In this document: positions 1 to 8,059 of the stretch, one piece after another
How positions within the stretch are numbered: the stretch's first letter is position 1
Layout of the letters: each line of letters starts with the position of its first letter
Made by a program: the position numbers and the translations under genes
Notes under the pieces: model-generated
The model's database searches: none
Seen by the model: the letters and a program-made list of their open reading frames with translations, nothing else
Told to the model about the DNA's origin: nothing
DNA from: Bacilli bacterium
GTDB lineage: Bacteria; Bacillota_I; Bacilli_A; RFN20; CAG-826
Length of the DNA stretch: 34,262 nucleotides
Direction: 5' to 3'
Assembly: GCA_900767605.1 (NCBI GenBank)
Contig: CAAFZT010000004.1
Location: 1-34,262, forward strand

Positions 1-116
1 ATACTATCTTAAGAAGATGGCATAGATGTTTGTTCAAACCGCCGTATGCGGAAGACCGCACGTACGGTGGTGTGAGAGGGAGCGGAGAAACCATTGTTTC
101 TCACTCTCTACTCGAT
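1..116 (+). mobile_element. Group II intron, 3' end (domains V and VI)
   Basis: Only the 3' part of the intron is in the window; the rest, including any reverse transcriptase gene, would lie to the left. Positions 38-71 fold as a 34-nt domain V: ACCGCCGTA (38-46) pairs with TACGGTGGT (63-71) with one G.U pair, TGCGG (47-51) pairs with CCGCA (56-60), and CG (61-62) forms the usual two-base bulge. The catalytic triad position (40-42) reads CGC, a known minority variant of AGC. Positions 74-113 fold as domain VI: GAGAAAC (85-91) pairs with GTTTCTC (96-102), and 74-82 pairs with 104-113 with a single bulged A at 110. That A is 7 nt from a 3' end at T116, which fits the branch point and the AY end of such introns. 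Intron class cannot be decided from this fragment. Confidence 0.9.
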
Positions 117-135
117 TATAGCAAAGGATACGACA

Positions 136-167
136 TAAAGAAAAGGCGCGAATTTCTCCGCGCCTTT
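136..167 (-). terminator. Rho-independent terminator of the 637-aa lipoprotein gene
   Basis: AAAGGCGCG (142-150) and CGCGCCTTT (159-167) form a perfect 9-bp stem with an 8-nt loop. Read on the minus strand it is followed by TTTTC and TTT. It begins 14 bases past the stop codon of the minus-strand gene and lies 25 bases from the intron end. Confidence 0.85.
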
Positions 168-180
168 CGTATTGTAATGA

Positions 181-2094
181 TTACTTCAGCAAGGCTTGCG
201 AAGCATTATCGATGATCGTGGATCTGATATTGCTCCAAACCGTTTCCATGACGTAGTAGCCGTCGTTGGAATAGGGGAGGATTTCCATGAGGGTGATGGA
301 ATCGCTGTCAAGTAAGAAGTACGAGGTGATGTAGAATTCGTTGCCGGCTGCTCCAAAGAGGAAGGAGAAGATTTCCGACATGTTGAAAGCGAGATAATCG
401 CTTTCTTGCATGTAGATGGAAGGCTTAATGCCACCGAATTTTTGGCCATCGGACCAAGAGACGAGGAAGAGGTTTTGCTTGGCATCGGCATTCAAATCAT
501 CACCGCAAGTATTGAAGACAAAGGTCGTACCGCTCGAAGAATTCGAGGATCCAGAGAACGAGACGAGCGGCAAGAGATTTTGGATGCCCTCGCTGACAAT
601 CGTGTAGCCTTTTGGCTCTTCCGCAGTGCCAGCGTGTCCCCAAAGCGAAGCAAGGTCGCTTCCGGTTTTCGGGGCTTCGTAGGTGATGACGTTTTCTTCG
701 TCAATTTTGCCGCTTGCCATGTGGAGCTTGCCGTCTTTGATATAGGTGGCAGTGACGGTTCCGGTTTCAGGAATCGTATAGGTTCCGCCGAAGTGGCCGT
801 TATCCAAGCTGGACGTATTGATGAAGTTAACTTGTTTGGCGCTAGATTGCCCGACGATGTTGACCTTCATGTCTTGATCGACCATCGTGGTGGAGGAGAA
901 GGGTTCGAAGGTTCCTTCCGTTCCTTCCGGAGCTGTGGTGGCGTAACCCGTATTCGGATTCACCCAAAGTCCTTTAGTCGTAATCGTGTAATTCTTTTCG
1001 GTTTCGATTTGAGCAAAGGCTTCTCCAAGAAGTCTCGTGTTAACCTGCTTCGGATAGGTGGGCTTAGCAACCCAAGCTTCAACGGCAGCATTCGTCGCTT
1101 CGCCGATTTCGGTCACATAAGAAGCGAGGTCTTGCTTTTCAAAAGATTCGATCGCTTCGGTTTCGCTCTTGGCGGGAACCAGTTTGATGCCATCTCCCTC
1201 CAAAGAAGCAATCATGCCCTTGGCGGCGATGTCTTCGCTGCGGACTAAAGAAACCCAATTGCCGAAGATAGCAGAGAACATGTTGGTATATAGCGGGTCG
1301 ACTACGTTGGAATAGAGATATCCGTTTTCTTCGGTTACATCGTCTTGGAGGAAGAACATGCCCGTTCCAGCTCCATTAGCATCCATGACTTCCACCCAGT
1401 TGAAGGTTTTAACGTTGGCAAGGCCAGACTGGGTCTTGAAGTCGGTGATGGATAGCCCATATCCCGGATCGATTTCTAGTGCCGAGGGTTTAGCGGAATC
1501 ATAGCTATAGGAGTACCAGTGGCTAGTGGCCTTATCATAGACGGCGCCGCCATAGACATCGCTTCCGGTTTTGGAATTGGTGCCGGCGAGATATTCATAA
1601 GCTTCGTCGCCAAGGTGGACGACCGTGTTGGAGAGTTCGCTAGAAACACGATAACGGTTCGTTTCCTGCATGGTTTTCCAGTACTGGTTGAACTGGGCTT
1701 TTTCTTCGGAGATGACTTTGCCGCTGATCGAACGGGTCAATTTCTTGCCGTTAGACCCAACCGCGCGGATAACGACGCGGAAATCGCCATAATCGAGGGC
1801 TTGGATAACGTGCTTATCGATTTTGATGTTTTCTGTTCTGGCTTCGAGTTCATAGGTTCCATCGGGGACCGAGATATGCTGCCAAAGCAAGAAGCGGGAT
1901 CCTTTTTGGATTTCGACGTTGGTCGAATTCGCGGAGAGCTCGTCGTCGAACCAGATGTTGTAGGCACGGGTATCTTCGATTGAGGTTTCCGGGGGTTCGC
2001 CCGTGACGCCACTATTGCAGGCCACCATGCCGATACCGCCAAAGGCCAAGAGGGCGACGGCGGAGAGAATGCGTAAGGGTGATTTGTTCTTCAT
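181..2094 (-). CDS. Predicted surface lipoprotein, function unknown (637 aa)
   Basis: I do not recognise the family. The N-terminus is a typical lipoprotein signal peptide: MKNK, a hydrophobic stretch at about residues 8-25, and a lipobox MVAC with Cys26 as the probable lipidated residue (Met at -3 is less common than Leu). The rest is soluble, rich in Ser, Thr, Gly and aromatic residues, with no further membrane segment, so the protein is probably anchored outside the cell. The start at 2094 is supported by the signal peptide and by AAAGGAAAG just upstream. It is transcribed on the minus strand, downstream of the M6 protease gene but separated from it by a strong terminator, so it probably has its own promoter. 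Long plus-strand ORFs inside it are antisense shadows. A role in substrate binding or cell-surface maintenance is only a guess. Confidence 0.85.
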   Translation of the reverse strand: MKNKSPLRILSAVALLAFGGIGMVACNSGVTGEPPETSIEDTRAYNIWFDDELSANSTNVEIQKGSRFLLWQHISVPDGTYELEARTENIKIDKHVIQALDYGDFRVVIRAVGSNGKKLTRSISGKVISEEKAQFNQYWKTMQETNRYRVSSELSNTVVHLGDEAYEYLAGTNSKTGSDVYGGAVYDKATSHWYSYSYDSAKPSALEIDPGYGLSITDFKTQSGLANVKTFNWVEVMDANGAGTGMFFLQDDVTEENGYLYSNVVDPLYTNMFSAIFGNWVSLVRSEDIAAKGMIASLEGDGIKLVPAKSETEAIESFEKQDLASYVTEIGEATNAAVEAWVAKPTYPKQVNTRLLGEAFAQIETEKNYTITTKGLWVNPNTGYATTAPEGTEGTFEPFSSTTMVDQDMKVNIVGQSSAKQVNFINTSSLDNGHFGGTYTIPETGTVTATYIKDGKLHMASGKIDEENVITYEAPKTGSDLASLWGHAGTAEEPKGYTIVSEGIQNLLPLVSFSGSSNSSSGTTFVFNTCGDDLNADAKQNLFLVSWSDGQKFGGIKPSIYMQESDYLAFNMSEIFSFLFGAAGNEFYITSYFLLDSDSITLMEILPYSNDGYYVMETVWSNIRSTIIDNASQALLK

Positions 2095-2116
2095 AACTTT
2101 CCTTTCGTTCTATTGG

Positions 2117-2189
2117 GGGATAGTCCCAAAAAAAGAACTTCTTAAAAGAAGTTGCTTCGATACATTACAAGGCAAATAAAAAAAGGCAA
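2117..2189 (-). promoter_or_regulatory. Promoter and structured 5' leader of the 637-aa lipoprotein gene
   Basis: On the minus strand a -35 like TTGCCT (2184-2189) and a -10 like TAATGT (2162-2167) are 16 bases apart. Transcription would start near 2155, directly in front of a hairpin (AACTTCT at 2147-2153 of the minus-strand read, AGAAGTT at 2136-2142) followed by seven T (2128-2134). A small GGGA/TCCC hairpin (2117-2127) comes next, then the ribosome binding site. The first hairpin with its U-run resembles a terminator or a 5' stabiliser. No known riboswitch class was recognised. The promoter call is moderate because neither box is perfect. Confidence 0.4.
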
Positions 2190-2209
2190 GCAAAATCTTG
2201 CTTTTCGTT

Positions 2210-2257
2210 GACGAAAAATAAAAATCCCCTCGATTTTGATTCCAACGAGGGGATTTT
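2210..2257 (-). terminator. Strong rho-independent terminator of the M6 protease gene
   Basis: AAAATCCCCTCG (2221-2232) and CGAGGGGATTTT (2246-2257) make a perfect 12-bp stem with a 13-nt loop. Read on the minus strand it runs into TTTTTATTTTTC. It lies 16 bases after the stop codon of the minus-strand protease gene. A second, weaker hairpin (AAGCAA/TTGCTT, 2188-2203) followed by a T-run lies just beyond and could act as a backup. Confidence 0.9.
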
Positions 2258-2273
2258 AGAGGCGATTTGTCAA

Positions 2274-4436
2274 TTAGATCGCGTTGTTATTGACGAAGTG
2301 GAGGGTGACCGAATCATCCGTTTGAGCGGTGATTTCGATGGACCAGGGGAACGGCTTGCCGTTATCGAAATTCTTCTTGTTGGGGAAGTAATTTTGATTA
2401 CGGGATGGCGAATAGAAGTCGTTGCCGTATTTGGTGTCGGGCTGGTCGCCATAGGATTCGCCGCCTGCTTCGAAATAGGATTTCAATCCGAAGAGGTTGG
2501 ACATGCAGCCAAAGGTGCTGTAGTAGGAAGGCGAATCCAAACCGTTTTCAGAGCTTGGGTAGATCGCGTGAAGTTCACGGTTCGGGGTCAATTCGCCCGT
2601 GACACCGTCTTTGGAAGCGCGGCCATTGGCGGTCGGGGTGTTCGTGTGAACGCGGTTGGCACTGGACTCGTAGGAAGTGGAAGTGGTCGTGTCGTAAGCT
2701 TTCGGGGTATCCGTGTAATTGGCTTTGGCATCCGCGGCGCTACTGCCTTGCTTAGAAGAAGCGCGGGTATCGACGTGGAACATTTGAAGTCCCGGGCGGC
2801 GATAGGTTCCACCGTGTCCGTACATCGCACCGCCATTAGCGGAAGCGACCTGCCATTCGGCATAGCCGGCGCTATCTTCTTCGTTAACGCCAGTCGGGGT
2901 GTAATATTCGATGAGAACATATTCATCCCAAGGTGTGCCGTTCCAGGGTTTGCCTTCGGCCGGAACAATGAGGAAGTTCCCCGTTTCGGTATAAGAAGGA
3001 AGGGTGATTTCAAAGTCATCGGAAGAATAATCGACAACCCAAGGAGCGACCCAACCATACGCCATTTTGGTGTAGGCGTTATGGTCGCCAACGTTATTAT
3101 CCATCATGTCGACGCAGCCAGCGGGCCCCTCTTTCTTGTCGTAAGAGTAGTAGTCTGGGGCGCCCATCATGTGGCCGGTTTCGTGGACAATGGTATGAGC
3201 ATCGACACTCTTCCCGTCCACGCGGGTTCCATAGGCGTCATAGGTGTGATCGCTGTAATAGGAATTGATCAAATAGTCCCAACGAGAGAAGAAGACACGA
3301 GCCACCGAGGGAGAGCTTTTGTTCGAGGAGGCATTCGTGGAGGTTGTGTAGTTCCACCAAATGCTGTTGTCGTTTTCCCCTTGCGGGGTGAGGTTATCGG
3401 TGACGTAGACCATTTCGACGCCATCAATGAATCCATCTCCATCTGCATCGTAATCTTTCGGATCGAAGGGTTTGCCATCGATGACGGTCTTATTGGTCGT
3501 GAAATACTGAACGGCTTCTTGCGCGAGAACTCCTGCGAAGGAATCCGAATAGGACGTTTTGAAGGGGTCGGTAGAAGAACCATCGCCTTTGCCGTATTCG
3601 TAAACAGGGGTTACGGCGCCAGTGATATTCAATTGGCCAAACGAGGCCTTTTTGTAATAGGAGTGGAGGGATTCCCACGGCGTGGTGTCGGGGACTTTGC
3701 CATCGGTGCCTGGCTCTTGGGTTTTATCGTTTTCGGCAAAGAAAGCTTCGCGAAGCATTTCTCTGGCGGTTTCTCTTCCGGCCGTAGCTTGGGATTTATC
3801 GATATTGGTTCCAGAGATCGTCACCGTGCCGAAGCTGGTGTTTTTGAATTCGACAGGGATGACGAGGACTTTGGAATCTCCAAAAGAAGGCATGCATCCG
3901 CTCGGAGTATTGACGCGGCCTAGGGTGTCCATGCCTGGATAATTCATGAATTTATAGGGCGACAAGCTTTCCTTGGTTACGGATTTATTGACGCCTTTAT
4001 CCGTGGCAACCGTTCCTTCGGTGACGCTGAATTCGAAGCTGTTGCTCTTCATGCGTCCGCCGCCGACGTTGAACTTTCCTTTGACTTCATATTTTCCGGC
4101 GGGCAAGGGTTCGTCGGCTTCATAAGTCGTTCCGTCCGTTGCAGTAAGCGTAAAGCTTCCGCCATCGCCGAAATTGATGTCGATGTTGCGGCTGGGATCC
4201 ACGTAAATGGTGGTGGGTCTGCCTGCGTCTAAGAAGGTCATTCCAGCACGAATGGAGGAATTTTCCAATGTGGTAACGGGATTTTTGGTAGCGACCGGTC
4301 CACTGGAAGAGCTGGAAGAGGTGGTTTCGTCAGTTTTCGAAGAAGCCGGGGTGTCCCCTTTCCCTTCTCCGCAACCAACTAGAGATACAAGTGAGAGTGC
4401 CGCTAACGCGAAGACGGCAAGATTTCTTTTCTGCAT
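2274..4436 (-). CDS. M6-like zinc metalloprotease, lipoprotein (720 aa)
   Basis: A predicted secreted, lipid-anchored metalloprotease. The start at 4436 is chosen over ORF extensions up to 4619 because it gives a clean lipoprotein signal peptide (lipobox LVGC, Cys22) and has AAGGAG 9 bases upstream. A Ser/Thr-rich linker follows (about residues 28-46). The zinc site is HETGH (His418, Glu419, His422) extended as HETGHMMGAPD, so Gly425 and Asp428 complete the HExxHxxGxxD signature seen in M6 (immune inhibitor A-type) peptidases. Upstream at about 328-338 is an acidic DYDADGDG segment typical of a calcium loop, and further WxxY-rich blocks follow the active site. M6 enzymes cleave proteins outside the cell. 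Divergent from it, one gene away, is an oligopeptide transporter operon, so a role in protein scavenging is plausible but inferred. The subfamily assignment rests on the motif only. Confidence 0.85.
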   Translation of the reverse strand: MQKRNLAVFALAALSLVSLVGCGEGKGDTPASSKTDETTSSSSSSGPVATKNPVTTLENSSIRAGMTFLDAGRPTTIYVDPSRNIDINFGDGGSFTLTATDGTTYEADEPLPAGKYEVKGKFNVGGGRMKSNSFEFSVTEGTVATDKGVNKSVTKESLSPYKFMNYPGMDTLGRVNTPSGCMPSFGDSKVLVIPVEFKNTSFGTVTISGTNIDKSQATAGRETAREMLREAFFAENDKTQEPGTDGKVPDTTPWESLHSYYKKASFGQLNITGAVTPVYEYGKGDGSSTDPFKTSYSDSFAGVLAQEAVQYFTTNKTVIDGKPFDPKDYDADGDGFIDGVEMVYVTDNLTPQGENDNSIWWNYTTSTNASSNKSSPSVARVFFSRWDYLINSYYSDHTYDAYGTRVDGKSVDAHTIVHETGHMMGAPDYYSYDKKEGPAGCVDMMDNNVGDHNAYTKMAYGWVAPWVVDYSSDDFEITLPSYTETGNFLIVPAEGKPWNGTPWDEYVLIEYYTPTGVNEEDSAGYAEWQVASANGGAMYGHGGTYRRPGLQMFHVDTRASSKQGSSAADAKANYTDTPKAYDTTTSTSYESSANRVHTNTPTANGRASKDGVTGELTPNRELHAIYPSSENGLDSPSYYSTFGCMSNLFGLKSYFEAGGESYGDQPDTKYGNDFYSPSRNQNYFPNKKNFDNGKPFPWSIEITAQTDDSVTLHFVNNNAI

Positions 4437-4478
4437 GATGGATTTCTCCTTTCCATAATTCGCGCGATACGCTTGCAT

Positions 4479-4506
4479 ACGATAAAGGAACAAGAAAAAA
4501 ATGCAA
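4479..4506 (-). promoter_or_regulatory. Candidate promoter of the M6 protease gene
   Basis: On the minus strand TTGCAT (4501-4506) and TATCGT (4479-4484) are 16 bases apart. Transcription would start near 4472, giving a leader of about 35 bases that contains the AAGGAG site used by the 4436 start. Confidence 0.4.
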
Positions 4507-4573
4507 GGAAAATCGGTTTGCAGGGACTTTACTTTAAAATGGCAAAAAGGTCGTAAACGCATAGATGTCCCCC

Positions 4574-4601
4574 TTGCATTTCGTTTTCTTGCCCCTACAA
4601 T
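4574..4601 (+). promoter_or_regulatory. Promoter giving a probable leaderless mRNA
   Basis: TTGCAT (4574-4579) and TACAAT (4596-4601) are 16 bases apart. Exactly 7 bases separate the -10 box from ATG at 4609, so transcription should start at or next to the A of the start codon. No Shine-Dalgarno sequence is present in between. Confidence 0.6.
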
Positions 4602-4608
4602 TCCTAAC

Positions 4609-5010
4609 ATGAACCCCAAGGCAAAGAAAATCTTTACTCATTATGGAATTGGGCTTGGCGTAGCCATTTTGGCTTTTTGTTTGGTCTTTTTTCTAAGGAA
4701 GGATTATGGATTTTCCGGGTATTGCGACGCTTTTTTTGTTTGCTTTGCTTTGGAGGCTGCTTGGCCAGGGCTAGTATGGATCCATCGCCGAGGAACCTTT
4801 GACGTTTTTCATTACGGGATGTCGCGTTTTTTGGATCAATGGACTCACCATGATGAACCCAAATACGCCAATGCTGGCGACTACGAAGAAGCCCAAATGG
4901 AAAAAAGACGAAAGAATCCCTTTCCTTTTTGGACATACCTCTCCTTGGCTGGTGTCTTTTTGATGCTGGCCATCCTCTTTTTGGTCTTGGTTGAGACCTC
5001 GATTCATTGA
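4609..5010 (+). CDS. Small membrane protein, DUF3899-like (133 aa)
   Basis: Predicted membrane protein of unknown function. Hydrophobic segments lie at about residues 12-30, 37-55 and 107-128, with a charged region between the last two. The block GxxWxxRxGxFDxFxYG at about 51-67 (here ending RRGTFDVFHYG) resembles the conserved core of the DUF3899 family, whose members are small membrane proteins without an assigned role. The open frame extends upstream to 4501, but 4609 is preferred: it gives a normal N-terminus ahead of the first membrane segment and lies 7 bases after a good -10 box. It is divergent from the protease gene and ends 146 bases before oppA. Family assignment is from memory of the motif. 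Confidence 0.75.
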   Translation: MNPKAKKIFTHYGIGLGVAILAFCLVFFLRKDYGFSGYCDAFFVCFALEAAWPGLVWIHRRGTFDVFHYGMSRFLDQWTHHDEPKYANAGDYEEAQMEKRRKNPFPFWTYLSLAGVFLMLAILFLVLVETSIH

Positions 5011-5155
5011 CAATGGATAAAATACGGCCGATTTGCTAGAAATTCGTGAAAATAATCGTTGCAAATTTTTCGCTCTGTTGTTAACTATTGATACGTTTGC
5101 GCCCTCGCGCTTACGTGCGCATATAGAATATAGAATTAAGAAAGGAACAAAGCCT

Positions 5156-7960
5156 ATGAAAAACAAAAAAACGGTCGGATTCCTTGGAATTATGATTGCT
5201 TCGGCAACCCTCGTCCTTGCTTCTTGCAATGGCGGCGGCGGAAACACGAAGCCGAGTCAATCCAGCTCCGAAGATCCTAGTGACAAATACGATGAAGACG
5301 GGCTTGAAATCATCACCGATGCGAATGCTTACACCGGTTCGACGGATTTTTCTCAGCTTGATTGGAAAGAAAAGAGCAAAATCACCGCGGCGTTAGAAGA
5401 ATATGCCGTCATGAATTTCCAAGGCGGCATCCCGCTATACGACGACTCCTCCTCCGAGGCGTTCTCTCAGCGTGTCACCCCGAAGTCCACGAAGTACATC
5501 ACCAACTATGGTTTCGGCGTCCATGAAGGAAAAATGGAAGGCGAAATGATGTACAACGGCACTTTGGTCGAACCGCGCGCTGAATATCGCAGCTATTTCC
5601 ACACCTATACCTCTGTGGACTCCGGCACCTTTAATGGCTGGACGGCAACGGGTTCGGACGTTTCTGAACGCCACTCCATGATTTCTTCGAGCTATTTCGG
5701 CGTTGAAATGGATGGCGCGAGCCAAGCTGGTTACAAGTGGGTTGGCTCCCTTTCTCGCGACGATGCCCCGACGATGCTCACCCCGATTTATGGCACCGGC
5801 GCGGACAAAGACAAGATTGTCGATTACACGGAGACCACCAACCCTGGTAACGATGTGACTTCTTCCTACTGGCGTGTTTATGCGCACGTTGGCGGCAACT
5901 ACAAATACAACACCGTTCCGGGATCGAAATGGGCCAACAACCCCAAATACGAAGGTCGCGCTGTTAAAGCGGAAGACTATTTGGTTCCGTTTAAGGCGAT
6001 GCTTGACAACAAATTGTCCCGTTATTCTGATCTCGTTTCGGATGCTTCCGGTTTCTTTGGTGCCAATGATTATGTTTACAACAGCTCCAACAAAACCACG
6101 GATTTAACGAAATGGTTAGATGCCTGGCAAAGTTCCAACATCGGCATCAAGATTAATAAGGAAAAGTCCAACGAAGCGGAAGGCTATGCGGCGATTGATT
6201 TCCATTTCAACCAACCCAAAGGCGTCAATAGCGCTCGTACCGCTCTTAGCTCTTCCCTCTATTCGCCTCTTCCCCAAGAATTCTTAAACGACATCAATGG
6301 GGCCAAGAACTTCGGCGTCATGAGCACCGGCGCTTCCCAATTTGATAACTTCCTTTGCTTTGGGGCTTATACCCCGGTCGTTTGGGAAAAAGGCAAGGAA
6401 ATGGTCTATTCCAAGAACACCTCCTATTACGAGGCGGATCAATATTCCTTCAACGGCTATGTCGAAAAGGTTTATGGCAACTCCGCCACGGCTGACGAAG
6501 ACGCATGGAAGGACTTCAAAGAGAACAAGCTCGATGAATGCACCGTTCCTATCTCTGCTTTGAAGACGGATATGCCGGCTTATCGTGCCGAGCACCCCGA
6601 GAAGGTCCTCCAAACCGAAGGGTCCACGATCATCAAGATCAACTTGAATACGACCACCAAACGGGAATGGAATTATTTCTTTGGCCCAGATGGCAAAGTC
6701 TATCCTCACGCTGATTCCAATACCGTGAACACGGGAACTGGCAAATGGAGTGGTGTTAAGAACATCATGTCCAACAAAAACTTCCTCTCCGGTTTCTATT
6801 TCGCGGTTAACCGCCAGGAGCTTGCTAAGACCGCTGGACGTAAAGCCGCTCTTGGCTATCTCTCCAACGCTTATATGATCGACCCGACTGGAACGGTTTC
6901 TTATCGTGAATCCGATGCGGGCAAAGCTCTTATCGAGAATATCGAGAAGATTGCGGGAAATGAATACGGCTATTCACAGTCCGTTGCCGAAAACTTCTTC
7001 AAGAGAGCTGGCGAAGAACTCATTGCTTCTGGCCAATTCGAATCTGGTGATACGATTCAAATCGAAGGTTTCTATCGTTATCAATCCACGATCGATAACC
7101 TCGGCAAATACATCCAAACGGATGTGGCCAACGCCTTCAACAAAGCTTGCAAAGACATCGGCTTAACCCTTGAAATCGTCCTTAAAGTCGGCGGAACTTC
7201 CTATACCGATACCTACACGATTATGGACCATGGCGAATTCGACTTCGCTGAAGGCGCGGTCTCTGGTAACGTCCTTGACCCGTTGAACTTCATGTCCACC
7301 TGCTCCACGACCCAAGCCTTGAACCAAGGTTTCTGCTTGAACTGGGGCCGTCCGACCGATCACCTTGCTGCTAGCCCGGTTGTCTATGGCGAAAACAGCG
7401 ATGGTAGCGAAGCCCACTGGGCATATGATGCTTTGTGGAATGCTTCTCAAGGCTTCACCGTTGTCCGTAATGGCGTCTCCTCGGCCTTAGCCGATAATCA
7501 ACGCTTCCTTGGCCCGAACCAGCTTGATACCGGTACTGGCATCAAAGCCACGGAAAAGGAAATCCTCTTCTTGATGGATTACCCCTCTGAAGCGGTTTAT
7601 GACGAAAAAGATGAAGAAGCAGGGCTTGGCAAGTTTGGCGAATCCAAATATTCCTTCGCGATCTCCGAAGCTGGTATCTTCCCGCAAAATGATGCTGGAA
7701 CGATCCAAAGCGGTTTCTACTTCCGTGCTGCAACTCTTTCTACGGTTAACACGGCTATCAAGATTACGATGCCGTTAGCCACGGTTATGGACGATTGCCG
7801 TCAACTCGCCACCGCGTCGGATCCGATCACCAAGATTACCATTCAGTTCTATTTGGTTTACACGGTCTACCCGGGAACCAACCGTCAGAACACGAAGACG
7901 ATGGTTATTCTCGCCAACGCGAACCTCTCTAACCTCGGAATGGATCCCATTTCGAAGTAA
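5156..7960 (+). CDS. oppA: Oligopeptide ABC transporter, substrate-binding lipoprotein
   Basis: Predicted lipid-anchored receptor that delivers peptides to the OppBC channel. The start at 5156 (not the longer frame from 5033) gives a lipoprotein signal peptide, MKNKKTVGF, a hydrophobic stretch, and lipobox LASC with Cys24; AAAGGA lies upstream. A Gly/Ser-rich linker follows. Identification as the family 5 binding protein rests mainly on its place as first gene of a complete opp operon and on overall character; I cannot align domains by eye. At 934 residues it is far longer than the usual 530-600; mycoplasma OppA proteins are similarly long. No P-loop was seen. A hairpin at 7975-8005 separates it from oppB and may set higher expression of the binding protein. 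No clear promoter was resolved in the 145-base upstream gap. Confidence 0.8.
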   Translation: MKNKKTVGFLGIMIASATLVLASCNGGGGNTKPSQSSSEDPSDKYDEDGLEIITDANAYTGSTDFSQLDWKEKSKITAALEEYAVMNFQGGIPLYDDSSSEAFSQRVTPKSTKYITNYGFGVHEGKMEGEMMYNGTLVEPRAEYRSYFHTYTSVDSGTFNGWTATGSDVSERHSMISSSYFGVEMDGASQAGYKWVGSLSRDDAPTMLTPIYGTGADKDKIVDYTETTNPGNDVTSSYWRVYAHVGGNYKYNTVPGSKWANNPKYEGRAVKAEDYLVPFKAMLDNKLSRYSDLVSDASGFFGANDYVYNSSNKTTDLTKWLDAWQSSNIGIKINKEKSNEAEGYAAIDFHFNQPKGVNSARTALSSSLYSPLPQEFLNDINGAKNFGVMSTGASQFDNFLCFGAYTPVVWEKGKEMVYSKNTSYYEADQYSFNGYVEKVYGNSATADEDAWKDFKENKLDECTVPISALKTDMPAYRAEHPEKVLQTEGSTIIKINLNTTTKREWNYFFGPDGKVYPHADSNTVNTGTGKWSGVKNIMSNKNFLSGFYFAVNRQELAKTAGRKAALGYLSNAYMIDPTGTVSYRESDAGKALIENIEKIAGNEYGYSQSVAENFFKRAGEELIASGQFESGDTIQIEGFYRYQSTIDNLGKYIQTDVANAFNKACKDIGLTLEIVLKVGGTSYTDTYTIMDHGEFDFAEGAVSGNVLDPLNFMSTCSTTQALNQGFCLNWGRPTDHLAASPVVYGENSDGSEAHWAYDALWNASQGFTVVRNGVSSALADNQRFLGPNQLDTGTGIKATEKEILFLMDYPSEAVYDEKDEEAGLGKFGESKYSFAISEAGIFPQNDAGTIQSGFYFRAATLSTVNTAIKITMPLATVMDDCRQLATASDPITKITIQFYLVYTVYPGTNRQNTKTMVILANANLSNLGMDPISK

Positions 7961-7974
7961 ATCGTCGAATCTGA

Positions 7975-8005
7975 TAGAGCCGTTCCTTTTTCAAGGGCGG
8001 CTCTA
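7975..8005 (+). terminator. Hairpin between oppA and oppB, partial terminator or mRNA stabiliser
   Basis: TAGAGCCG (7975-7982) pairs with CGGCTCTA (7998-8005), with CCTT/AAGG able to extend the helix inside the loop. Only a weak T-run follows (TTGCCGTTT), so it probably lets part of the transcription pass and protects the oppA message. This arrangement is common after binding-protein genes. Confidence 0.6.
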
Positions 8006-8059
8006 TTGCCGTTTATATCCGCTCATTGCCTGGGTTAAAATCCCGGAGAAAGAAGGTCC

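Noticed and set aside
406..1248. 280-aa open frame on the plus strand
   Set aside because: Antisense shadow of the 637-aa lipoprotein; no ribosome site and no recognisable motif.
2208..3923. 571-aa open frame on the plus strand
   Set aside because: It is antisense to the M6 protease, which has a signal peptide, zinc motif and ribosome site. The frame lacks any known motif and has low-complexity composition rich in Gly, Val, Arg and Ile.
4437..4619. N-terminal extension of the M6 protease
   Set aside because: It would place 61 residues before a complete lipoprotein signal peptide and lacks a ribosome site; 4436 is preferred.
5033..5155. N-terminal extension of OppA
   Set aside because: It precedes a complete lipoprotein signal peptide and has no ribosome site.
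5156..7960. Walker A motif in OppA, as reported for some mycoplasma OppA ecto-ATPases
   Set aside because: No GxxxxGK[ST] sequence is present in the protein.
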